Positions 45,606 to 56,152 of a stretch of DNA of 64,000 nt are shown here, piece by piece. Below the pieces are notes generated by a model, which saw nothing but the letters and a program-made list of their open reading frames with translations, ran no database searches and was not told where the DNA came from. Origin of the DNA: Amorphophallus konjac (taxonomy: Eukaryota > Streptophyta > Magnoliopsida > Alismatales > Araceae). The stretch's first letter is position 1, and every line of letters starts with the position of its first letter. Both the position numbers and the translations under genes were made by a program. The stretch is taken from the NCBI GenBank assembly GCA_022559845.1, contig CM040118.1, forward strand, positions 233,663,224 through 233,727,223, written 5' to 3'.

Positions 45606-46628
45606 GGAGATGGGACTAGGTCTATGGACTTCCTAGGTCTACGGCCAGTGACAATCTCAAAGGGGCTCATGCCTATAGACATATTGACCGAATCATTGTA
45701 GGCAAACTCTGCTAATGGTAGGACCAAATCCCAATCCTTGACTCGATCACGGACTAGACACCTAAGAAGATCCCCCAAACTCCTATTGACTACCACAGTT
45801 TGACCATCGGTCTAGGGATGATATGCAGTGGAGAATTTCAGCTGGGTGCCCATCATGTGCCATAGGTTTTTCCAAAAATAACTAGTAAATCGCACATCCC
45901 TATCTGACACTATAGTATGAGGGAGGCTAATTCTGGAGACACAGTGAGAAAAGAATAGACCGGCAACTCTAGAGGCATCAGAAGTCTTGGAGCATGGAAT
46001 GAATAATGCCATCTTGGAGAACCTGTCTACGACCACAAAGATAGAGTCATGCTTTCGGAGGGTACGTGGCAATCCCAACACAAAGTCCATGCTAATGTCG
46101 TGCCATTGACTATCTGAGATGGGGAGGGGAGTATAGAGGCCGGTGTTCTGCTTCCTTTGTTTGGCCATAGCGTAAGTGCGGCACTGGGCCACGATACGAG
46201 CAACATCCCTCTTCAGGCTAAGCCAATAGAACCAATGCTCAACCACCTTTATGGTCTTGTTTCGGCCAAAGTAGCCAACAAGACCTCCTGCGTGCATCTC
46301 CCACGTGAGAAAGTCACGAACAGAAGTCCGTGGGATGCACAACTTGTCACCCCAGAATAGGTGTTCCTCGTAAAGTACAAACTAGATATAATCACGCGAG
46401 GGACCTGCCTGAAGGACGGCGTAGATCGGACCAAAGTCCGGGCAATCAACATAGGCATCCTTCATCCTCTCTATGCCTGCCATTTCAACACTCATGGTGG
46501 TCAACATCATCATCTGCTGACTCAGCGCATCGGCGACCTTGTTCTCTACCCCTACCTTGTGCTTGAGCACAAAATTATACTCCTGGAGAAACTCCACCCA
46601 ACGGCTATGGCGAGCATTCAGCTTCTTC
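45606..46628 (-). pseudogene. Captured chromovirus RNase H-integrase segment
   Basis: Minus strand. RNase H end (KKLNARHSRWVEFLQEYNF, VENKVADALS), linker, then integrase: HAGGLVGYFGRNKT, QCRTYAMAKQ (expected second Cys is Tyr), MDFVLGLPRT, TIVSDRDVRFTS, and a stop in DGQT context followed by QTVVVNRSLG, where the family's catalytic Glu is Val. It ends at FEIVTGRRPRKSIDL. The wording fits a Reina/Galadriel-like chromovirus and differs clearly from elements B and C. The sense is the same as the host copia element. Confidence 0.88.
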
Positions 46629-46638
46629 TGATACCAAG
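46629..46638 (-). other. Second primer-site-like sequence beside LTR B
   Basis: Minus strand CTTGGTATCAG right after the end of LTR B, then AAGAAGCTGAATGC of the RNase H codons. This is the tRNA-iMet-type site, truncated by the chromovirus junction. Confidence 0.78.
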
Positions 46639-48875
46639 TGTTGAGTCAGATGACTAGCAGATCTAGTGGGGGGGTGAATAGATCTACCGCAAATTCTTTT
46701 GAAATTTAAGCACTTAAGATGAAGAATTAAAATGCTAAGGCAAACACCACTAATTCAAGCCCACAAGTTGAAACAAGTAAGATATCAACTAGATGATATA
46801 AAGGTAACTGAGATGTAAACCAATGATCTCTCAAATAACAGCAGTGATAGACGATTGAATATGTAGAAGCACACAAGTTGCAGATGAGATACTTGGCGGA
46901 GATTTGACTCAGAAGTCACTCACGCAAGAGAGACAACCTTTCAGATAGGCTTGATCTATCCTTCGAGTTACTTCTTTTGATATATCTCGTTGCAACGGTT
47001 AATTCAGTCAAGAGAGAACTGCAAATCAAATATAGGATACCAGCATAAAGAGGCAACAATCACATAAGCACAGTGCAAAGCAAATTTTAAGGTGGTTCGA
47101 TCTCAACCTTAAGATCTACGTCCACCCCTTACTCAATCGAGTACGGCTTACCGCTGACTAACAGCTTGAACTGCTGATCCACATCTTTGGGGATGAAATC
47201 CCTACAAAACGCTGAGCATTACAGCTTGCTAAGACCGCTGGTTCACAGCTTAACCCACTGAGCTTCACAGCTTACTGACTGTTGATACACAACTTACGAA
47301 TGATGTCAAAAATAAATGGAAAACCAAAATAACAATGGAAAGAAATAATATAGCTCACTATGGAGCAAATTGACTATGTATCTGATCCAAAGAGTCAAGA
47401 CAACAACATCTCCACTCAGACTCTCTTCTCACTCAAACAATCTTCACCATCTTACGACACTCTATTTTTCTCACTATATTTTACAGTAGGCTCTTTCTCT
47501 CGATCTCCTCTCTGACTCTTCTCTCATAGATTCTAACAATCTCTCTGAACTCTTCTGTTCTTCTGCTTCGTGTATTCCTCTTTCTCTATCTCTTCTTCTC
47601 TGTTTCTCTCGTCTGAGAGATCCCCTTTTTATAGGCGCAGGCTGAGCCAGATGGTCCCCTGAGCTTTTTGAATTTTGGGCACGTGGAAGACACACTCATG
47701 TCCAAACATTTTATCCATAAAGCACACTTTGAGGGGCCACGTGTCAAAGGTGGATGTTGTGACGATCCACGTGGCCGAATAGCAGCTCAGCTCCCTACCT
47801 TGGATCACGTGCCTTTAATCTGGTTCTTTAAGTTCCACGTGAGAATGATGCAGACTGCCATTATGCCACCCAGGTGTTCGATCATAGAACTGGGCTGGTT
47901 CTTCCTGTTTCTGTTCAAAAACATAATCCAAGATTTATGATTTTAATAAAGCATGCAATAGTTGTTAGCAAATGTAATTTCAGATACTTCATGAGGTCAG
48001 GCAGTTTATTTAAGTGAATGCTCAGAAACTCTTCAAGTGCATCGAAGCATAAATGAAGTGTATCAACCTGTATTAGCTAACACATGCAGTAGGTCAGAGT
48101 AACATCATCGACCTTACTGAAATACATGTATACTTTTATTGTCAAACACACTGACTTGAAATGAAGATGCATCGACCTTACCTTATGGTAAATTCGCAAG
48201 GTGCATCGGCCTTGAGAATAATAACTAACAATCATCGACCTTACTGAGACATGCATAGACTTGTCCTTCAGTTGCTAGCTCACTAGCATCGACCTTAGTA
48301 AGACATGCATAGACTTGTCCCTCAGTCACTAGCTCACTATCATTGACCTTACTAAGACATGCATACACTTGTCCTTCAATCGCTAGCTCACTAGCATCGA
48401 CCTTACTAACACATGCATAGACCTATGCAATGTTCGCTGTCTTACTAACATCGACCTCATTGAAACATGCTTTGACTTGTGTTGCAATGCATCTACCTAT
48501 CTCACTAGCATCGACCTATGCAGCAGTCGCTGACTTACTAGCTTCGACCTTCTAGTGTAGGACTTCACATGTGCATCGACCTTTCAATGCAATAGTTCTA
48601 CATGTGCATCGACCTTTCTAAACGATAACTCTTCACATGCATCGACCTTCAGAATTGAAATGAACATATGCACTGACCTTTGTATGCAATAATGTTAACA
48701 TGCATCAACCTGCATCGACCTTGATATGCAACATGCATCGACCTTCATATGCAACAAGAACTCATTCTGACTAAATTAAAAACTTTAAGATATCAATGTT
48801 GCTAGAGACAAACTAAGATAAAAAACACTGTTGCCATCATCAAAACTAGACATCAAAATTAGAGGAGACACAACA
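46639..48875 (-). repeat. LTR B of element E (3' LTR next to purine tract)
   Basis: 2237 bp. On the minus strand it starts TGTTGTGTCTCC after the tract AAAAAGGGAGAGAA and ends ACTCAACA. TATAAAAA (minus) at 47626-47633. Contains the 54-bp repeats and many GCATCGACC motifs. Roughly 92-94% identical to LTR C in the parts compared by eye. Confidence 0.88.
48233..48448. repeat. 54-bp tandem repeat with CATCGACC motif, LTR B
   Basis: CATCGACCTTACTAAGACAT units start at 48233, 48287, 48341 and 48395, 54 bp apart. LTR C has units at 57746, 57800 and 57854. The shorter motif GCATCGACC(TT) recurs about every 25-40 bp to 48760 (and 58240 in C). Confidence 0.9.
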
Positions 48876-50700
48876 TTCTCTCCCTTTTTGATGATGGCAA
48901 CACTGCTATATTTTGATGGCAACACCTATTACTTTATGAGTCAGAATATGCAAATGTCACAGTCAAGTATAATAAGAGACAGATATGCAAAGACATACAT
49001 GTATGCATAGACAGAGATAAGGAAGTCTCCCTCTCCCCCACGGCAATCCTTCTTCAAGATCTCTCCCCCAAATAGAATTCTCTCCCTCGACTAGAATTAA
49101 GAGTTTCTAATTCTGCCATCAGATCTCTCCCCCTTTGCCATCAGCAAATAGAAATTGATTGAGAGAGGATGAACTAGACAGGGAATTGACAGAAATTTGA
49201 GATGAAGGGTGTAAGACAGGATCAAAAAGATAAGAGCATAAGTATGAATATAAGCATAATTTGATTCATCCTTCATTAGCTGAGCATAGAAAATGTAGAT
49301 TCTTCTGTCTATAAGCTTTCACATAATGCAACTCTGATAGAAATTTGTTTTAAGAATGATGAAAGTAGAATTCAGTATCTAAACTCGTTGAATAAAGTTG
49401 CATTTGCATTTAATAGCCATCAACTAGACCTATATAGTGATGTTATGTTCAATCTCACTTCATCTTACTCATTCAAACCTAATGAAATTCTTAGGATATT
49501 CTCATAACATGTATTGAGATTAAACAGTGTTGACATTTCTGTTTTTCATTTACCACAGGGTGACAGCATGATTTTCATTTCCTTTTTGCTCATAATTTTT
49601 CAGAACAGTCAGGTGAAATCCATACCTTTTGACATAAGAGTAAACGTTGATTAGACGCTAGTACCCCTAGTTACTTAGTAGAATTTACTATTCTGTGTCA
49701 TTTTGAACAGAGATAACATTAGTGTGATTTTTGACATGAGGCACAACACGTCTCAGGTGAAGTGATCCAGTTACTCATCACATATAATGGCATTGCTCTG
49801 CCTATAAAATTTTCAATCATTACAGCAATCTATTGAATCAGAGATAGCAGTACTCTTCATGACATAGGTTATCTTCATTTCTTTGATGAAGAACCTAGTT
49901 TCTCAGTGTAAATAGCCATTGCTCTGCCTACATGAATGTTGATGCATAGTTTTTAACATAGTTGTCCTTTGGTTTTGCAGAAGATTGAATGTTTAAAAAT
50001 AATACACAATTCAAGATTTTTGACCAAGTTTACATGAATTTTAAATTTTCAGATTTAGAGAGACATTACAAATCATACCAGGGAAGATATGGTTGAAGAC
50101 TATTAAATGTGAATTGCAGCCTTTTCATTGAGTTTAAACTTTAGATTCTTTGATTCATTAGACTCAAACCATAATTTTTCATGGTGCATTAAGGATTCTT
50201 ATAGGAGAAGATTTTTGAATTTCAGTAGCTCAGAATAATGAATTGAAGACCAGATTGTTATTATAATCAGGTTAGATCAGAGAGCTGTACTAAAATATAG
50301 CAGACAAAGCTGTTGTCAACCAAATAGGACACATAACTGACAGAATGTTTTTGACACAAGCTCCCCATGTCTATATGCACTACTGCTAGACACAATATTG
50401 AATACACAGACTCATGGATATGCATGTCAACCATGAACTCCCCCTTACTACATGCATAATAGAATGATATGCAAAATATAGATGTATGCATTGTTGACCT
50501 ATGGTACCAGGTGGAGGTGAACCACTACACATGATGTGGGTTTCCAGACATACATAATCTGTCTTTCTCCCCGCATACCATTTGATATACCTATGGGTCA
50601 AAGAGTGAAGAGCAGCACACAACCATGTAGACACTGACAGTACCATATACATCATTTATAGACAAAAGCATGTGTTTAAGCAAATAGAAACTGTCATTTA
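48876..50700 (-). other. 3' non-coding region of element E
   Basis: About 1.8 kb between RNase H and the 3' LTR, AT-rich, with the purine tract at its left edge (48876-48895). SIRE elements often have an envelope-like ORF here; I see none, only frames under 90 codons. Homologous to 34787-36507. Confidence 0.7.
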
Positions 50701-53700
50701 TGCTGAGAATTTACACAGACCAAGTTCTCTTTTCAAATATTTAAACCTTTCATTATTAAGAGGCTTGGTGAAGATGTCAGCAATCTATTTTCCAGACTCA
50801 ATGAAATTTAATTCAATTTCCTTTTTATTAACTTCATCTCTAAGAAAATGGTGTTTTATTTCAATATGCTTAGTCCGGGAATGGTGAACATGATTTTTTG
50901 TTAGAGATATGGCACTAGTGTTGTCACAGAGAATAGTAATACAACCAAGTTTAATGTGATAGTCAATAAGCTAGTGGTTAATCCAAAAGACTTGGGCTGC
51001 ACAGTTCCCTGCAACAACATACTCTGACTCAGCTGTGGAGAGAGCAACAATATGTTGTTTTTTAGATGCCCAAGATACTAGACAACCACCTAGATATTGA
51101 CAATATCCACTAGTACTTTTCCTGTTTATCCTACACCCTGCATAGTCTTCATTAGTGTAAGCTACAAGGTCTAACTCACACCTAGCAGGATACCATAGAC
51201 CTAAATCCAGGGTGCCAGATAAATATCTAAAAATCCTTTTGACTGCACTCATGTGTGAATCCTTTGGACTAGCTTGAAATCTAGCACACAAACATACTGA
51301 GAATTGAATATCAGGTCTAGATGCAGTTAAATACAATAGGGATCCGATCATACCTCGATAGGTTTTGGAATCAACCAATTAACCTTCTGGGTCAACATCA
51401 AGACTGGTTGATGTACCCATTGGTGTAGCAATTTCATTAAGATTTTGCAGCTTGAATTTCTTCAGGAGATCCTTGGTGTATTTTTCTTGTGTGATGAAGC
51501 TTCCTTCTGAGGTTTGGCAAATCTATAGTCTAAGGAAAAACTTCAACTCACCCATTAAACTCATTTCAAATTCGTCAGTCATTAGTTTAGAGAATTCCTC
51601 ACACATAGATGGTTTGGTTGAACCAAATACAATGTCATCTACATAAATCTGAATAACAAGGATATCCTTGTTATCTACCTTAGTAAACAAAGTTTGGTCA
51701 ACCTCACCTCTTGTGAAGCCCTTACCTGTGAGGAATAATGTCAGCCGATCATACCAGGCCCTGGTAGCCTGCTACAATCCATATAAAGTCTTATCCAACT
51801 TGTACACATAATCAGGGAAATCAACACATTCAAAGCCAGGAGGTTGTTTGACAAAAAATTCTTCTTTTATTAAGCCATTTAAGAAAGCAAATTTGACATC
51901 CATCTGCTGAAGCTTTATTCCTAAGCTACATGCAAATGCAAGAAGAATCCTAATAGCTTCAAGCCTGGTCACAGGGGCAAAAGACTCTTCAAAGTCTACC
52001 CCAAATTCCTAATTATACCCTTGAGCAACTAGCCTAGCTTTATTTCTAACAATTTTTCCCTCTTCATCTGTTTTATTCCTAAAAACCCATTTTGTTCCTA
52101 TGATGGAGCCATGTGTAGGTTTGGGAACAAGGTGCCATACTTTGTTCTTTTTAAACTGACTAAGTTCCTCATACATGGCATTTATCCAATGATTATCTTT
52201 TAAAGTATCATCAATATTTCTGGGTTCTATTTGAGAAACAAGAGCAAAAGAGTTAAGCTCATTTTTAATCCTGAAGTGAGACCTAGTTCTACAGGGTTCA
52301 TTAATATTACCAATGATATTTTCTAATTGGTGATCTCTAAGATTTCTGATATTGATAAGCTGGTTACCTGTGTCCCCATTTACCTCCCCCTGAACTTCTG
52401 GCTCTTCAACTTCATCTTCAGTCCCTTGTTCTGCTTTTTCCTCTTCTTTATTCTCTAAAATTTCTCCTTCATCCTTATTCTTGCAAAAGTCACTTTCAGA
52501 TCTGTTAGTTGTTTCATCTAAAATCTCTTCAACAGTTTCAGATCTCTTATTGTAGACTCTATAAGCTCTTGATATTTCAGAAGATCCTAAGAAAATTCCA
52601 AGTTCACTCTTTGCCTCAAATTTATGAAGATCTCTTTTAGAGTTAACATGAATGAAACATTTTGATCTAAAAACCTTAAAGTAAGCTAGTGAGGGTTTAT
52701 TACCTTTTAGTAATTCATAAGGAGTCTTTTGACTAGAAGGTCTTACTAAACTGTTGATGATGAAACATGAAGTATTCACGGCTTCAGTCCAAAACCTTCT
52801 AGGTAATCCACTCTCGACCAGCATAGTTCGAACCATTTCTACCAAGGTTCTATTTTTTCTTTCAACTACTCCATTTTATTCTAGAGTTCTTGGTGAAGAG
52901 AACCTATGTTTAATTCCATTTTCCCTGCTGAAAACATCAAACTATGAGTTTTTAAACTCACCACCATGGTCAGATAGAATATTAGATATGGAAAACTTAC
53001 CATCCCATTTTATTCTGTAGAAGAATTCCTGAAATTCACCAAACGCTTCATTTTTGTGAGTTATAAAGAAAACTCAAGTAAACCTAGAGAAATCATCTAC
53101 AATGACAAAACTATATCTTCTACCAGTTAAGCTAACTGATCTAGCTGGTCCAAAAAAATCCATGTGAATTAGTTCAAATGGTTTAGAAGACATGCTTTCA
53201 GTTCTGGATTTTAGAGATTTCCTAGTCTGTTTTCCTTAAGTACAAGCTTCACAGATTTTATTTTTTTCTTTTAATGATATTTCAGGTATTCCTTTTACCA
53301 TGCAAAATTTGTTCAACTTATGCAAAATCCTATAGCTAGCATGACCTAGCCTACGATGCCAAAGGAATGCAAGGTCATCTTTATTTACAGTCAGACACAA
53401 GTTCATGTGGACTTCATCATCCAAGTCAACCATGTACATATTATTGACTCTTTTTCCAGTGAATTTTACAATTTCAAAATTAGGTTCATAAATGGTGCAA
53501 ACAAGTGAGTCAAAAATAACTTTATACCCCTTATCGCACAGTTGACTGATGCTAAGCAGATTATATGCAAGTCCTTCTACTAATAAGACATCATCAATGA
53601 AATAGGAAGAACATTGACCTACTTTACCTGATCCTATGATTTTCCCTTTGTGTTTCCCCCAAAAGTAACATGACCCGCATTCTTTTCAGTTAACAAACAG

Positions 53701-53765
53701 AACTTTTCTTTGTCCCCGGTCATGTGCCTAGAGCAGCCACTATCAAGAAACCATCTGTTGTGGTG
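50701..53765 (-). pseudogene. pol: pol of element E (PR, IN, RT, RNase H)
   Basis: One minus-strand frame with at least eight stops. PR: WFLDSGCSRHMTGDK (about 53710-53755). Gag-pre-integrase HRRLGHASYRILHKL...CEAC, then IN with HMDFFGP, LSDHGGEF and NGVVERKNRT, so D, D and E are kept, and a GKR-like LLKGNKPSLAYFKVF. RT: WVFRNKTDEEGKIVRNKARLV, DVKFAFLNG, and catalytic YVDD at 51634-51645. RNase H: DIQFSVCLCARFQ, STAESEYVV, and TKHIEIKHHFLRDEV near 50800. Stops are mostly at Gln or Trp positions, for example 53233-53235, 52006-52008 and 51769-51771. Confidence 0.93.
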
Positions 53766-55130
53766 GGCTGCTAGGCATACCTGCAAAATCAATTAAGTAG
53801 AGAATTTTAGAACCCAAGAATGTTTGGGCCCCATTACAGCAGTGAACTCATGCAAGCAAGATAGCATATATTTTGGGATCCACATTTATTTTGTTGACTT
53901 AGTTGTTTTTGTGAAATTTTTATTTTTCTAGTTATTGTGCTTATTCTGGAGATTGTTTGGCTTTTGAGCAACTTTCTGAGTTTTTAGAATATTGGAATTT
54001 TCGTGCCAGTTGTTGGTCTGAGAAGCATTAGAATGTGTGTATGCACCATAGAACCTAGATTGAGTATTTCTGAGATGACCATAGAAGTTTTGGTTTCTAG
54101 ATGACCAAGGCCTAGGCTGTGTTGAGGTATCCCAAGGATTGCGTCAATGCACCCAGTGAACTGAAGTACTCCTGCTCTGACCTTTGTGTGTAAAGAACTG
54201 GAGTCCAGAAGGAATGTACATCGGTGCAGTATGGCTAGTGTCTCGACCTTTCTGTTGAGGCTGGGTTATCTTGGTCTTGAGACTTCCTAGGACTTTAGTT
54301 CTAGTAGCTTGACTCTTACCCTGACCCTTGGGTTTAGGTGCAGTGAAGTGTGTGCTACGTTCCCTAACAACATTCACTTTCCCTTTGCCCTTGTCCTTGG
54401 CACTTATTCTGTTTTGTTCAATATTTATTTTTATCAGGGGATTGTATTTTCCTTTTCCCTTTTCAGCAATAAATGAAATTGTTTTAGCTTCAAAGCTTTT
54501 CTTGCCAGTTGGATTAAATCCTAGTCCCTCTTTCCTGAAATTTACTCTTGTTCCAAGAATGGCATTCAGATTTTCAGTACCTTATGTCATGGCCTCAAGA
54601 GATTTTTGCTTATCATTTACTTCCATGTTCATATTGTTAACAGTTTTCTTCGATTCTTCATTCACACATTTCATAGCCTCACATTTCTCATTAGCTGTCT
54701 TTGTTTCCTCTTCAAACATTTGCATTCTAATTTTCAATTCATCAAAGACATTATTCAAGTTTTTGTTTTCACATTATAGTTCTTTCAAAACATCTTCGTG
54801 TTCATCTTTTTCAGTAATAGAGTTTTGTAAATCAGAATTCTCTTTCTCTAAGCATGCAATCCTATCATTTAACGAAGTATCACAAATAAGAGAATTAATT
54901 TTCTTTTTGAGATGTCTGTTCTCCCTACGCATATTATCATATTTATCTAGGATTGCAGCATATGTGTCTTCCCAATCACTATGAGTGTAATCTTCAAAGG
55001 GAGAACTTACCTCATCATCAGTTTTCTCTTCATCCTCTTTTCTAGCCATCAGACATAGTTTGCCTTCTTCATTACTTTCAGAAGAGCTGCTATGACTATC
55101 TTCTTCATCGTCGCTCCAGGTGCTCACCAT
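53766..55130 (-). pseudogene. gag C-terminal region of element E
   Basis: Minus strand. MVSTWSDDEEDSHSSSSE starts an acidic stretch (55130), then a coiled coil (RRENRHLKKKINSL, DRIACLEKENSDLQNS) to 54774, more charged sequence, and a basic part at 54144-54377. SIRE-type gags have such a long acidic and coiled-coil tail. It is one base out of frame with the gag core; the shift is at an A run near 55143. Confidence 0.75.
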
Positions 55131-55143
55131 AGCCTTTGCCTTC

Positions 55144-56094
55144 TTATTTTTTCATCTGGGATGATTCTCTTTTTGCAGCTCTAGGGCAGTCTGCTTTTAA
55201 ATGCCCTGACTTCCCACAATTATAACAAACTATGCTGTCAGATTTTTTAACATTATCAGATTTAAATTTAGTATGTCTTCCACCAGATGAGTATTTGCAT
55301 CTGAAATGTTTACCTTCTTTCTTCAGAAATTTCTTAAACTTCCTGGTCAGCATGGCAAACTCACCTGAATCTTCTTCAGAATTGGATGAGCTTTGTTCGC
55401 TAGAAGACCCTCTGTAGCTGGAGTTTACCTTAAGTGCCAGTGGCTTCTTCTTCTTCTCAAAGTCATCTACCCTCTTGAGATTCAGCTCATACATCATGAG
55501 GAATCCGATTAGCTCGTCGACACCAGTAGTCGCCAGGTTCCTAGACTCTTCTACTACAGTGGCCTTTGTATGCCAGATTGGTGTCAAGGATCGAAGAATC
55601 TTCCTAACAAGCTCGTACTCAATGTAAACTTTGCCCAAACTCTTCAAACTGTTAGTAAGTAACATTAACATAGCATACATATCAGAAATTGTTTCACCAG
55701 GTTTCATCTTAAAATCCTCATATTCAGAAACGAGCATGTTTGCTTTAGTCTCTCTTACCTGAGATGTTCCCTCATAGATTACCTGAAGTTTATCCCACAT
55801 TTCTTTTCCTGTGGTGCAGGAGGACACTCTGGAAAACTCGGTGGGATGTAGAGCACATTGTATGGCATTGATTGCACTCCAATTCAGAGTTGACTTTCTA
55901 ATTTGCTCCCAAGTCCATACATCTTCATCTTCAGGAAGCTCAAAAGGACCTAGACTGACCACCTTCCAGATTTCGTAATCCTTAGCTCTTAAGAAGACCT
56001 GCATACGATTCTTCCAGTATGCATAGTCAGTTCCATTAAAGAATGGAGTCTTACTTATAGAATGCCCCTTAACTGTTAGACCTCTAGCTTCCAT
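55144..56094 (-). pseudogene. gag: gag core of element E
   Basis: 316 codons from MEARGLTVKGHS. Copia Gag core (UBN2-type): PFFNGTDYAYWKNRMQVFL, VWTWEQIRKSTLNWSAINAI, CTTGKEMWDKLQVIYEGT, ANMLVSEYEDFKMKPGETI and LVRKILRSLTPIW. Ends with the zinc knuckle CYNCGKSGHLKADC (CX2CX4HX4C). The best-preserved gene in the window: no internal stop. The start is 44 bp from the primer site, which is short but in frame with the core. The full polyprotein is broken just downstream. Confidence 0.93.
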
Positions 56095-56137
56095 TTTGCC
56101 AGATCTCTCCGGGATGTTAAGCCTTTAAGGAGAGTTA

Positions 56138-56152
56138 GGCTCTGATAGCAAG
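56138..56152 (-). other. Primer-binding site of element E
   Basis: Minus strand CTTGCTATCAGAGCC directly after LTR C. One mismatch to the iMet-type TTGGTATCAGAGC. Confidence 0.85.

Noticed and set aside
48233..48760. Regular repeats that might suggest a CRISPR array
   Set aside because: Repeats are 54-bp direct units and loose motifs within a copia LTR, with no unique spacers of constant length and no cas genes.
54328..54984. 218-codon plus-strand frame in element E
   Set aside because: Opposite the acidic/coiled-coil gag tail; Phe/Ser-rich reading of Glu/Lys codons.
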